A DNA stretch of 20,869 bases, taken from Pelargonium nanum. Its lineage: Eukaryota > Streptophyta > Magnoliopsida > Geraniales > Geraniaceae. Position numbers and translations under genes: made by a program. Below the pieces are notes generated by a model. That model made no database searches and had not been told where the DNA came from. It saw nothing but the letters and a program-made list of their open reading frames with translations. Where the stretch lies: contig JAYMTF010001878.1 in the NCBI GenBank assembly GCA_036897485.1, positions 1 through 20,869 of the forward strand, given 5' to 3'. Positions 11,001-19,316 of the stretch are shown piece after piece (position 1 is the stretch's first letter; each line of letters opens with the position of its first letter).

Positions 11001-13295
11001 CGGAATATTGCCTCCTGCAGAAAGCAAATCTCTTTGTTACTAATAAAATGGATGAAGCTTGCATGAGTCGATATATTATTTATTTTTGTATTGATGGAGA
11101 GGCATAATACCTGTTCATCCTGGTTGATTCCCACAATATCCATAGCATTTCTGGTCTCTAGATACTCCCTTGCATCATCCACATTTGCTACTTCGTAACA
11201 GCTGGACTGATTCAGGTAGTGGAATGTTCTTGGGTCTCCTAACTTGAACTTTTTGACGTCCTGAGGATAAAATCACCAGTAAACTTTTGTTACTCAATGC
11301 TTTCAGATTGTGACGTTGTGGTGTATGATGAATGTACAGTAGATACCTCAGGTGGTGCTGCACAGAGCATGTAAAAGCAATGGTAGTTCCTCTCCGGGTC
11401 AGAAACTTGGCAAACACGTGATCTCTCAAGAAGATATGTGCGCACAGCAGCTCCTGAGATCTTCCCGTGCTTATCAAATTGAATCTCAACAAACTTACCA
11501 AAACGACTGGTATTGAAACTCACTTTGTAAGTATAACAAAAAAGAAGGAAAAGGAGTAAAAGGAAGGGATGAGATTGTAGAAATTTCACCTTGAATTGTT
11601 GTTTTTGACAGTTTTAGCATTCCCAAATGCTTCCAAGACTGGGTTGGACTATAGAGGAGTAAATATTAAAATTTTATTTTATCAGCTGTAGTTTCTAAGA
11701 GACAAGAAGCATAAGTAATTCTAGCTTACCTCCAAAACTTGTTGTTCTACTGTTCTTCCTTCAGTATTAGATCTTCCCCCCATGAATGCAAGGTATCTCA
11801 TGAGCATTTTTGTTGTCTCGGTTTTACCTGCTCCACTCTCTCCACTCACCAAAATGGACTGGCTTCCACACTCATTTATCATTGCCCTGATATAAGAAAT
11901 TTAAGCAAATCAGTAATACTTACACATATTTCCTTGGCCAATGAGCTTGTTTTGTGCATCAAGATACCTGTAACAAGTGTCTGCAACGGCAAAGAGATGG
12001 GGACTTAGCTCTCCAAATGCAGCACCTTTGTATTGCTCCATCATGTGGATGTCATACAAGTGTGGCAATCTCCGGAATGGATTCACCGCTATCAGAATGT
12101 TCCCAGTGTAAGTCTGCTTATTACAATTGATTATTAGAACTCTACTTGTATGAGCATTGCTGAGTAACTTGACTGCTTATGCAGAGTCAATTAGGTAGTG
12201 GTGACTCACATATATCTCATTGAGAACAAACCGGCAGGCAAGGTTATACAGAACTCCTGGCTCATGGAGATATGATAGCTTGGTCATGTCATCAACCCCA
12301 GCAGGTGGTGCTTCTGTGTCTTTTGGGTATATGCTGGAAATATCTGTAACTATCTGATATTGAGGTAAAAGTTCACATTACTTGACATGTGATCATTGAG
12401 GTATCTGTACTCAAAATACTTTCATAGTATAGACATCTCTTGTGCTAAACTAAAAACATAATGACTCGTACAAGTGAAGTCTGAAAGCATTGCAGTTTTC
12501 TTAGTTCTGAAATCCAAAATTGATGTTGAGGTGTGAAGGAGTATAATTTATCCTGTCTCTGGTAGCGTTTAGATAAGAACTTTTGCTCAGGAATGAGAAT
12601 TATATTCTTATTGTTCATGTTGGGATTAAGTTTATCACAATAATCATTTATTATGACCAGAAAAATATTCAAGAGAATCCCGCATTTCCTTTTTACCCAA
12701 TATATCTTCTTACACCAAAACCGGGAATTGTGTTTTCAGCATGGAACACAAATGAACCAAATAGAATTTTGTGCAAGGAATTTCAATTTACGAGAACGGG
12801 AAGAATGAGAAGCTAATCTATTTACCTGGTAGAAAGCCTACATGATAACCTCATAGATCTACTTTTGGAGGGAATGTTCATCCTTTAGATCCATGTTTTC
12901 ATGTTATTTACATATTGCCTGAAGTTTTTGGTTTCAAATGCCTTTACTAGTGATGCTTCATTCTGATTGGAACCAATTAAAATTCTTGGTGGTTAGGTGG
13001 AAAAAGAAAGTGCTTTCCAGTGTTCTGGGAGATAGTTAAGGCTTACAGTTTTCCCAGTTGTGGTGATTATGGTGGCCTCGCCGCCTTTGATTTGTGTCAC
13101 TTCACCATCAATCCATGCTTCCTCAGGATCCTCAACCCATACATGTGATCCAACTATAATATTTACTGGAGTTCCCTGAAACACCCAATAAGCAGAAACA
13201 CAGATATTTCAATGCTGATCCAGGAAAGAAAAAGATTGCCCAGTAAATCTAAATGAACAGAAACCAAAAACTGATGATTGGGAAAACTTACCATG
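1822..13295 (-). CDS. Class XI myosin heavy chain (complete, 40 coding exons, 1559 aa)
   Basis: This is an actin-based motor of the plant class XI (myosin V-like) family, which moves organelles and vesicles and drives cytoplasmic streaming. Exons in order from the start codon: 13293-13295, 13047-13175, 12210-12353, 11968-12113, 11730-11886, 11590-11648, 11347-11506, 11111-11260, 10878-11014, 10658-10804, 10396-10497, 10250-10307, 10064-10165, 9925-9962, 9405-9531, 9148-9318, 8930-9061, 8729-8835, 8465-8525, 8168-8345, 7412-7617, 6999-7118, 6772-6870, 6225-6440, 5757-5896, 5571-5672, 4939-5044, 4816-4863, 4672-4731, 4389-4559, 4118-4276, 3835-4041, 3595-3744, 3424-3494, 3241-3340, 3099-3155, 2962-3018, 2571-2651, 2331-2413, 1822-1960. 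Every intron is GT-AG, all phases join, and the sum is 4680 nt. Domains: SH3-like N-terminus, motor with P-loop GESGAGKT (156-163), switch I NNNSSRFGK (209-217), switch II DIYGFE (434-439), six IQ motifs (about 738-878), coiled coil (about 879-1063), and globular DIL tail (about 1136-1559). Length and order match the class. No frameshift or internal stop was seen. The exact paralogue (XI-A to XI-K) cannot be settled by eye. Confidence 0.97.
4672..6870 (-). other. Myosin XI coiled coil and linker (exons 23-29)
   Basis: Exons 6772-6870, 6225-6440, 5757-5896 and 5571-5672 encode a Glu/Lys/Leu-rich heptad region (about residues 879-1063; for example [20 protein letters not shown]) that should dimerise the heavy chain. 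Exons 4939-5044, 4816-4863 and 4672-4731 encode a charged linker (to about 1135) before the tail. The 48-nt and 60-nt exons 28 and 29 are both multiples of three, so skipping either would keep the frame. Confidence 0.85.
5067..5094. repeat. (TAA)n microsatellite in myosin intron 26
   Basis: About nine tandem TAA units lie in the intron between exons 27 and 26 (5045-5570). The rest of that 526-nt intron holds no recognisable element. Confidence 0.9.
7835..7970. mobile_element. MITE with inverted ends in myosin intron 20 (about 136 bp)
   Basis: The left end GATAGCGTTTGGATTA and the reverse complement of the right end GGTAGCATTTGGATTA match at 14 of 16 positions. The element has no coding capacity. 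TAT flanks it on both sides, a possible 3-bp target duplication. Its left 70 nt resemble the second copy at 12561. It is a non-autonomous DNA transposon; the superfamily is not certain. Confidence 0.75.
8119..8137. repeat. (TTA)n microsatellite in myosin intron 20
   Basis: Six or so TTA units sit about 30 nt upstream (plus strand) of the exon 20 boundary. Confidence 0.85.
8585..8668 (+). mobile_element. tRNA-derived SINE fragment in myosin intron 18
   Basis: TAGCTCAGTTGG (8593-8604) is a perfect tRNA A-box core. A degenerate B-box (AGGTTTTCCCC, 8645-8655) follows at tRNA-like distance. The sequence between cannot fold as a normal tRNA, and no acceptor stem pairs, so a decayed SINE head is more likely than a tRNA gene. 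Confidence 0.5.
9715..9847 (-). mobile_element. Au-type SINE, B-box region deleted, in myosin intron 14
   Basis: On the minus strand the element starts GGTCAGCCTTGGCGCAACGG (A-box region 9825-9836), continues with the AAGGTTGTTACCTTGTGACC motif, and ends GGGCTGACC followed by a T-run, as plant Au SINEs do. After GACCTTGAGGTCA it jumps to CAGCCTGGGGTAAGGTTGCG, so the GGTTCGAATCC B-box is missing. Without a B-box, Pol III transcription is unlikely. A near match TCATATAAG (9662-9670) and TCATATAG (9846-9853) could be the target duplication. Confidence 0.8.
12561..12826. mobile_element. Second, diverged MITE copy in myosin intron 2
   Basis: The left end GGTAGCGTTTAGATAAGAAC and the following 60 nt (including TTATTGTTCATG and GGGATTA) match the 7835 element at roughly three of four positions. 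The right end near 12826 (CTAATCTATTTACC) is only a weak inverted match, so that border is approximate. It is longer than the first copy. The remainder of the 693-nt intron shows nothing else. Confidence 0.55.
13293..13295 (-). other. Start-codon micro-exon of the myosin gene
   Basis: The coding part of exon 1 is the ATG alone, followed immediately by a GTAAG donor (intron 1, 13176-13292). Exon 2 begins GGA ACT CCA and has no ATG in its open frame, so this ATG is the only available start that gives the conserved N-terminus (M, then [13 protein letters not shown]). Confidence 0.88.
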
Positions 13296-13305
13296 ACTGA
13301 AAATT

Positions 13306-13317
13306 TATATGATCATC
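13306..13317 (-). promoter_or_regulatory. Three-codon upstream ORF (Met-Ile-Ile-stop) in the myosin leader
   Basis: On the minus strand the leader reads ATG ATC ATA TAA at 13317-13306, ending 10 nt before the main ATG. It is the only upstream ATG between the main start and about 13420. If the transcript starts upstream, it could lower or tune translation. The role is inferred. Confidence 0.5.
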
Positions 13318-13372
13318 AAAAGTATGGAATGGAATGAGCAAGAAACAGATGAATCCTTGTTGTTGATATTGT

Positions 13373-13422
13373 TGGAGAAAGAGAGAAGGTTTGTGTTGTG
13401 CTTGTATTTTCAGATATAAAAG
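13373..13422 (-). promoter_or_regulatory. Possible core promoter of the myosin gene
   Basis: Reading the minus strand, a weak TATA-like stretch (CTTTTATATC, about 13413-13422) lies roughly 120 nt upstream of the ATG. It is followed by a CA/CT-rich leader with a pyrimidine patch (CCTTCTCTCTTTCTCC, 13373-13388), a common feature near plant transcription starts. No transcript evidence is available. Confidence 0.35.
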
Positions 13423-13539
13423 TAGGACATAATTTTGAAAAGGAAATCAAAAGGTGAGAAAATGAAGAAGGTGGTAAGCTCAAAAGCAAAAGGCAGAGCA
13501 AGCAGCCACTCCTCCTCACCTTCCTTCCACATAGGATGC

Positions 13540-13655
13540 TGACTTGGCCCCAGAAGAAATCTCCCGCCCCAAAAGGAAAGACGGGCCAGTTGTGTGGGTC
13601 CATTGCTTCAACCGCAAGAACAATCCTTGCACAGACCCAGATGATACAGGTAATA
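13540..13655 (+). other. Unassigned GC-rich, exon-like open segment
   Basis: About half of the bases here are G or C, against AT-rich flanks. One plus-strand frame is open and reads LAPEEISRPKRKDGPVVW, then VHCFNRKNNPCTDPDDTG, ending at a possible donor (CAG|GTAATAG, 13649-13656). I recognise no family. It lies upstream of the divergent myosin gene, and no continuing exon was found downstream. It could be an orphan exon, a leader exon, a gene relic or just promoter DNA. Confidence 0.25.
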
Positions 13656-13659
13656 GCTT

Positions 13660-15130
13660 TTATGTTTGTTTATTATTGCATCTGCTTGTTCATTGGACCC
13701 ATTGCTTTGCTAAGCTTAGGCCATTTTGGGTCACATTATGGTCTGCATTACCAAGCACACAGTTGGTGGTCCAATACTTGTTTAAATTTGCTTTTTATGC
13801 AATAAAATCATGTTTCTTTTTCCTCCTATATTATTGAATTGTGGTTGCCTCAACCTTTTCTCAAATTAATAGAATTACAGATGGCTTTTTATTACCATTA
13901 AGTATTTGCTTAAATGAATTACCAAACCTGTTTGATCCAATGACATGGTGCCACAGGTTCAGGTTGAGCATTAATAGTGGAGTTTAAGAATGAAGGATTG
14001 TTGGTAAGAGGTCTTTATGTTCACTTTAAATATCGTTTTTCTCCTGTTGATCACATATTTCGAATAACATTGGATCATATCTTGTTGAAGTGAACACATG
14101 ACCATGAGACCAAATTATGATTTTCATGGCAAAAAGATGAAAGTCAGAGCATGACACCTAAACCTAGATTCAGGAATCAACATTCTCCAGTTAGATTTGG
14201 CCCTACATTACATTTCTTCAACCTTAAAGTTCACTACCCATCAGACCTCTGGGGTCGCCTTGTAGGGGGATGTGCTAGTTTTGCTAGAGTTTTTGTCTAG
14301 GATGTTAGCGTGCAGTGCCGGATCTTGATCTCGGGTTACCCATTCACACCACATGAAAAAAAGTTGCTACTTGTATGGGATGGGACCCTTGAAAACAAGA
14401 AAAGCTTTTACAGAGGCCATGGCTTTACAGCCAGTAAGGCTTTATTTTATTGTGATAGTGTCAATTAGGGGATGTTTGTGTTAATTATGATTAATCATCA
14501 TTATTATTCTTGGTTGTGGCCTATATAATATACTGCCCCCACTCTCAATGTCTACAATATCTTACTCAAAGAGTAAGCTTTTTCCCTTGTCAGATCTGCT
14601 GCCCCTCAAGTTAGGGGTTTGGGACTTTTTTTTAACAGTTTTTCGAATAATGAGTTCTGAGGTTAGTATTTTTGTAACACTCCATTTGTTTAACCATTTT
14701 GCTAAATTTGAAGCTTGTTTGAATTTCTGGATTCATAAAAACTGAAACTCTCATCTGAGTTCCAATGTAGGAGTTGAAACTTTTCAGTTCATTGTAGTGA
14801 TCACTTGATAAATCTTAAGGGTGGCTAAGGCTCAAACTTAGAAGACTCAACTGATCGCTTTTGTGTTTTGTCATTTCTATTTCCTAGTAGTTCACAAAGT
14901 GGACAAGTTTTAACATGTAGATGTTCTTTGTTTGGATGAGCCCACACCACCCCTATTAATATTATTGTTAGAACATGGGTCTGAAAATGGGCCTTCTTTC
15001 TGGACAGGCCTATGTGTGCCAAGAGGCTGGCCCAAAGATTGTTTTGATTTGGTTTCTATGGGCTGTTACATAAATGGTGAGCAAGTCTCTGTGTGCAGCT
15101 CAGCTCAGTCCAAGAAACATGGAGTTTCCA
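13660..15130. other. Intergenic stretch without a supported gene
   Basis: This is AT-rich DNA with no open frame that carries family motifs on either strand. Short frames at 14548-14745 and around 14930-15230 have no recognisable domain, splice context or homologous motif. Some short GC-richer patches near 14240-14340 may be old transposon debris, but I cannot assign them. Confidence 0.5.
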
Positions 15131-15134
15131 TTTT

Positions 15135-15247
15135 GCCAAATCTAAAGACCAAACTCAATCACAACTGTGTAGTTTGGTTCGGACTGAGATATATAGATGA
15201 ACTTAACTCACACACACTTGTAGGCCAAATCTGAAGACCAAACTCAA
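15135..15247. repeat. 24-bp direct repeat, 89-bp period
   Basis: GCCAAATCTAAAGACCAAAC followed by TCAA (15135-15158) recurs at 15224-15247 with one mismatch. The pair brackets about 65 nt and could mark an old short insertion or a two-copy minisatellite. Confidence 0.8.
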
Positions 15248-15582
15248 GTCACCAAGCTTAATGCTTAGGATGATTTTGATTTTTTGTTACATAATACACA
15301 GTGATACATTTTGGCGACTGATGATGATTTGCATGATGTATTATGTATTATGTATATATATGTTGTCTATAGATTGATAAACACGATGATTGAAATCTGT
15401 TTTGTGATTAGGATTATATGTTGGAAGACCCTTCAGTGCAGATAGCTGCTCCTACTGCCGCTTCTTTTGCCTCGAGTAGAGAAAAGGCTCGCCACCCACA
15501 ATTTAATTTTAATTGTGTTGCGCGAGTAATTACATAACATGTTCACTTCATTGTTTTTTTGTGTGCATATTATTAAACAAAT

Positions 15583-15653
15583 TCAAAACGAACACGACAT
15601 AATTATTACACAAATCTAAAACAAACGCGATATAATTATGAAACATATAAATC
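15583..15653. repeat. Two imperfect tandem copies of about 35 bp
   Basis: TTCAAAACGAACACGACATA (from 15583) and CTAAAACAAACGCGATATAA (from 15616) begin two similar units that both continue AATTAT and end in AAATC. The surrounding region 15420-15720 looks like degraded repeat DNA, but I cannot name the family. Confidence 0.55.
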
Positions 15654-15719
15654 TCCAACACAAACATGCACAAATACGGTCATGTAAAACCAAAACACGT
15701 TTAGTTTTGCCTTAACAAA

Positions 15720-16363
15720 AATTGTTAGATGCAGTACGAATTCAAATGAATATAAATCATTCTGTTGCCTTTTGCCTTAAATTTGTCTTAATCCATTAGT
15801 TAGTTAAAGCATCACAACTGTATAATTTAAATAAGCAATCTATCCATGAATAATGTCCACCAATAAGTGAAATAAGTTGATCACTTTCACTCGTGACTTT
15901 TATGAATACTGCTCCGTTTTCTGTTTTACTCAACAACATGGTTGGATTGTCTTGTAGCTAGTTAAAGTTAGTTTCTTGTGGCATATGAACTGAACCAGTG
16001 ATTGTTATTGCAAAATACAAGAACAGAGGACAGGGACAGAAAGAGGCAATTTTTGAAAAAGGTTGTACTACTAACCTCATTATCAGCTTTAAGATGGTAA
16101 AAAGGTAAATTGTCGGCTTTATTTTCTGGTTAGTTAGCAGAAGAAGACAGTCACAATGTGTAGTGTTGTAGTCTGTGGAACCATCAACCCATTTTCTTCA
16201 ATCTCTCCAATAATCCATTTTTTTTCTTCTTTCTTTTGATCGGAAGTTTCGTTGGATTCTTAAAGAAAATGGTTTGGTCTTGTGTACAGTAGAGCTGTGT
16301 TTTTGGCTCCAACCTTGCTGCTTCTACGACACCCACTTGCAATTTCTCCTTCTTGTGGTGGTT
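15720..16363 (+). promoter_or_regulatory. Upstream region of the neprosin-domain gene
   Basis: No gene is seen here. It directly precedes the neprosin start codon and must hold that gene's promoter and leader. I could not pick out a convincing TATA box. A pyrimidine-rich stretch at 16196-16245 would suit a leader near the transcription start. Confidence 0.35.
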
Positions 16364-18153
16364 ATGGCGGCGGATAGGGTGGTAATGGTGGTATGTTTGT
16401 TGAATCTTTTGGTAAGCACAGCTTGTGCAGCAAGAAGAGGAATAGCTAGCCAGAACCTGGAGGTCCAGAACCACCTCAAGCGCTTGAACAAGCCTGCTGT
16501 TAAATCTATTCAGGTTTATTTTAGGCTCTTCGTCTTTTGATTTATCAGTTAGTGCTTCAATTTACTGCATGTTTTTTTAATTGGGTCTGTTGATTTCTCA
16601 TTTCTAAGCAGAGCCCAGATGGAGATATTATTGACTGCGTCCATGTTGCTCACCAGCCAGCTTTTGATCATCCTTTCCTCAAGAACCATACAATTCAGGT
16701 CTCTGTTTCTGTTTCAACTTGTTCAAATTTCTTGTCATGGGTTCAGTTTTTTAAATGGGTATTGTTGTTTCTGTTTCAGATGAGACCAAACTTTCATCCA
16801 GAAGGACTATTTGATGAAAAAAAGGTGTCTTCAAAACCCATTACTCAGCTTTGGCACATAAATGGAAGGTGTCCACAAGGAACTGTTCCCATCAGAAGGA
16901 CTAAGGAAGATGATGTGTTGAGGGCAAGCTCAGTCAAAAGGTTCGGACGCAAGAAGCAAAGAACCATCCCACAACCCAGGTCTACAAATCCTGATTTCAT
17001 CAGCCAAAGTGGTCATCAGGTATTGCTACTATACATACACATGCAAAAATGGAGAGATCTTGTCTTTTGTTTGATGGTTCTTGTCTTGTTTTATAGCATG
17101 CCATAGTCTATGTGGAAGGAGAAAAGTTCTATGGAGCCAAGGCCACCATGAATGTTTGGGAACCCAGAATCCAGCAGCCTAATGAGTTTAGCTTGTCCCA
17201 AATCTGGGTTTTGGGTGGCACATTTGGAGAAGATCTCAACAGCATTGAAGCTGGTTGGCAGGTTACTTAATTTTGCTATCACCATATTTTTAGTTGTTTT
17301 TAATATCAACAGTCTCTCATCTTCTTGATTGAAAATTATCAGGTTAGCCCAGATTTATACGGAGATAACAACAGTCGCCTCTTCACATATTGGACGGTAT
17401 GTAAGTTCCTTGGATAGTACAGATTTTAGGTTCTTGAATTAGTTGTTACATTGGTCATAGTTTTTCTTGTTTGTGGAAAATGAAAACAGAGCGATGCTTA
17501 TCAAGCCACGGGATGCTACAATCTCTTATGCTCGGGGTTTATCCAAATCAGCAATGATATAGCAATGGGGGCTAGCATCAACCCGATTTCTGCCTATCGC
17601 AACCCCCAATACGATATCAGCTTACTCGTTTGGAAGGTAACAAAGAAACAAAGAACCTTTCTTGAATCTTGATCAATTAGCAATATGTGTTTCTTGAACT
17701 TACATATCGAAGAGCTAGAGAATCTGTGACATGTCTTTATGATTAACTATTTGACAAAACATTATTGTATAGTAGGACCCGAAAGAGGGAAACTGGTGGA
17801 TGCAGTTTGGGAGAGAGTATGTGTTGGGTTATTGGCCAGCCTTGTTGTTTTCAAATTTGGGTGAAAGTGCTACAATGATTGAGTGGGGAGGAGAGGTTGT
17901 GAACTCGGAAGCAGATGGGAAGCACACCGCGACACAAATGGGAAGCGGGCATTTCCCGGAGGAAGGTTTCGGGAAGGCTAGTTACTTCAGGAACATACAG
18001 ATTGTCGATGCTTCGAATAACCTCAGGGCTCCTACGGGCATTGCCACTTTTACGGAGCAATCGAGCTGCTATGATGTCCAAAATGGCAACAATGGTGATT
18101 GGGGACAATTCTTTTATTATGGTGGTCCGGGAAGAAACCCAAATTGTCCATGA
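16364..18153 (+). CDS. Secreted neprosin-domain protein (DUF239), complete, 7 exons, 406 aa
   Basis: This is a member of the plant neprosin family, glutamic peptidases first known from pitcher-plant fluid where they cut after proline. Exons: 16364-16513, 16612-16698, 16780-17019, 17097-17261, 17343-17396, 17490-17636, 17776-18153. All introns are GT-AG in phase 0. Residues 6-22 are hydrophobic and end in STACA, a likely signal peptide. Residues about 30-130 match the N-terminal activation-peptide domain (SPDGDIIDCV, HPFLKNHTIQMRP, LWHINGRCPQGTVPIRR). The neprosin domain follows (FSLSQIWVLGG, YWTSDAYQATGCYNLLCSGF, YGGPGRNPNCP). Glu210 in EAGWQ and Glu321 in WGGE lie 111 residues apart, close to the spacing of the neprosin Glu188/Glu297 pair, so activity is plausible. 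The length is normal. Most plant members lack a tested substrate, so the function is inferred. The ATG at 16364 was chosen because no other in-frame ATG lies upstream after the last stop. Confidence 0.95.
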
Positions 18154-18240
18154 TCTACACATTGAGAAGCTGATCTCCACATTAGCTGTTGTAATGTATA
18201 TTTGTTTGGTTGCTCCTGTATTTGGATTTGGAGTGATGTG

Positions 18241-18246
18241 AATAAT
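18241..18246 (+). terminator. Possible poly(A) signal of the neprosin gene
   Basis: AATAAT lies about 90 nt past the stop codon, downstream of a TGTAATGTATA stretch (18190-18200) of the far-upstream-element type. Plant signals are loose, so this is tentative. Confidence 0.35.
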
Positions 18247-18508
18247 AACTTGTGTTGTTATGTATGCTGGATAATGGATATTATGCCCAAGTATGGATTC
18301 AAATTGATGCTAGTTGTTATTTACTGAGCTATACATACACATATAATGACAATTGACAAGAGTTTAGCTTTAGCATTGGTAATTGAAAAGCTACTGTTGC
18401 AACCAAACCTCTTCACTAATGCTGATTCTATCAACCCATTTCCCTTCCAATCAAATCAACCTCAAAATCTCCTTCTTTCAGACCAAAATTCTTAAATTTC
18501 ACAGCCTC

Positions 18509-18530
18509 TCTCTCTCCCTCCCTCCCTCGC
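18509..18530. repeat. CT/CCCT simple repeat
   Basis: A run of CT units grades into CCCT units. It sits in the 18154-18540 gap, which holds no supported gene. Confidence 0.8.
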
Positions 18531-18539
18531 CCGTTCTAA

Positions 18540-19030
18540 GAGGATTTAAGATCAATATTTAGGTCTTTGAACTTTCAAAAAGTCACGCAATTAGTTCTTT
18601 TTTTTTATAAATAAGTTAGATACATACTTTGAGTTTTTGGTTCAAAATGATAAATGTCATTTATTGAGATCAACTATCCGTTAATTATAATAATGTGGTA
18701 CTGACGCGAAATTCAAATGAAAATAAATATATAATATGATGTCTACGTGTAAAATTGTAAAATTTAAATATATAAATTAAAACATTTTTAAATGTCACGT
18801 CAGTACCACGTATGAAAATAAATAAATAAATAATATAAATTAAAATGTCACGTAGACGCCATGTCACTTAAACTAATGGAACTGTTAAATCAGACTAACA
18901 ACTGGGCCCCATGACCAATTTTCTTTTAGACCGGAGATGTTTATTTTTAGTACATAGACCTGTCTAGTGATTTTTCAATTGATCGTGATCCGTATTTAAA
19001 CCTTTTTATTAGTAAAATTATAGTTTTTAT
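18540..19030. repeat. Palindrome-rich non-coding interspersed repeat
   Basis: GTGGTACTGACG (from about 18695) and CGTCAGTACCAC (about 18799-18810) form a perfect 12-bp inverted repeat. GTCTACGTGTAAAATT (about 18741) and AATTAAAATGTCACGTAGAC (about 18838) form an imperfect one. Between them lie ATGAAAATAAATA stretches in near-duplicate. The phrases AGGTCTTTGAACTTTCAAAA and AGTCACGCAATTAGTTC on the left are of a type common in non-coding plant repeats. There is no coding capacity. Exact borders are unknown. Confidence 0.6.
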
Positions 19031-19316
19031 TTTAATTAATCTTTAACTAACAAAAAAATGACACATGTTCAAACTTCAAACTTCAAACAATGCAATACTA
19101 GGACAAACTCTAAAATTTTGTACAATTCAGGGACAAAAAAGAAAAACAAAACTAGCAGCATGCCTTGTCCCCAATTTTCTATACGAACTCCGCCGATTCA
19201 AGAAAAAAAGAGATTCGCTACGCCTGTGCGGTTCTCTGCATCGACAGTCCTTTTCTTTTTCCTATTTCTTCGAATTTGTTAGCGATTCTCGGCATCTAAA
19301 CAACCTCCAGTAAGTG

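Larger units (their letters stand above)
8465..13175 (-). other. Myosin XI N-terminal and motor-domain exons (exons 2-19)
   Basis: Exon 2 (13047-13175) encodes the SH3-like start, [18 protein letters not shown]. The motor follows: the P-loop is in exon 5 (11730-11886), switch I spans the exon 6/7 junction with one serine codon split by the intron, and switch II is in exon 11 (10396-10497). The relay region [10 protein letters not shown] is in exon 12. The SH1 helix (IRISCAGYP) is in exon 18 (8729-8835). All nucleotide-binding motifs are intact, so an active ATPase is expected. Confidence 0.95.

Noticed and set aside
11175..11589. Two long minus-strand frames overlapping myosin exons 7 and 8
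   Set aside because: Only the segments inside the splice sites match myosin; the remainder is intron or out-of-frame translation.
13047..13184. Myosin start at the upstream end of exon 2 (V/M-F-Q-G-T-P)
   Set aside because: The codon there is GTG and the TTTCAG is the intron acceptor; the real start is the ATG micro-exon at 13293-13295.
14932..15234. 100-codon plus-strand frame
   Set aside because: It shows no recognisable domain, has repeat-like DNA at its end and no supporting splice or promoter context. A chance frame or old transposon debris is more likely.
16274..16363. In-frame upstream extension of the neprosin N-terminus
   Set aside because: It would begin at TTG; the nearest upstream ATG (16269) is out of frame and stops after seven codons. 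The ATG at 16364 gives a proper signal peptide.
16184..16474. Minus-strand frame of 96 codons over the neprosin start
   Set aside because: It is low-complexity and lies opposite the signal-peptide exon; no family motif or splice context supports it.
17851..18241. Frames on both strands overlapping the last neprosin exon
   Set aside because: They are shadows of the conserved neprosin frame, which ends at 18153.
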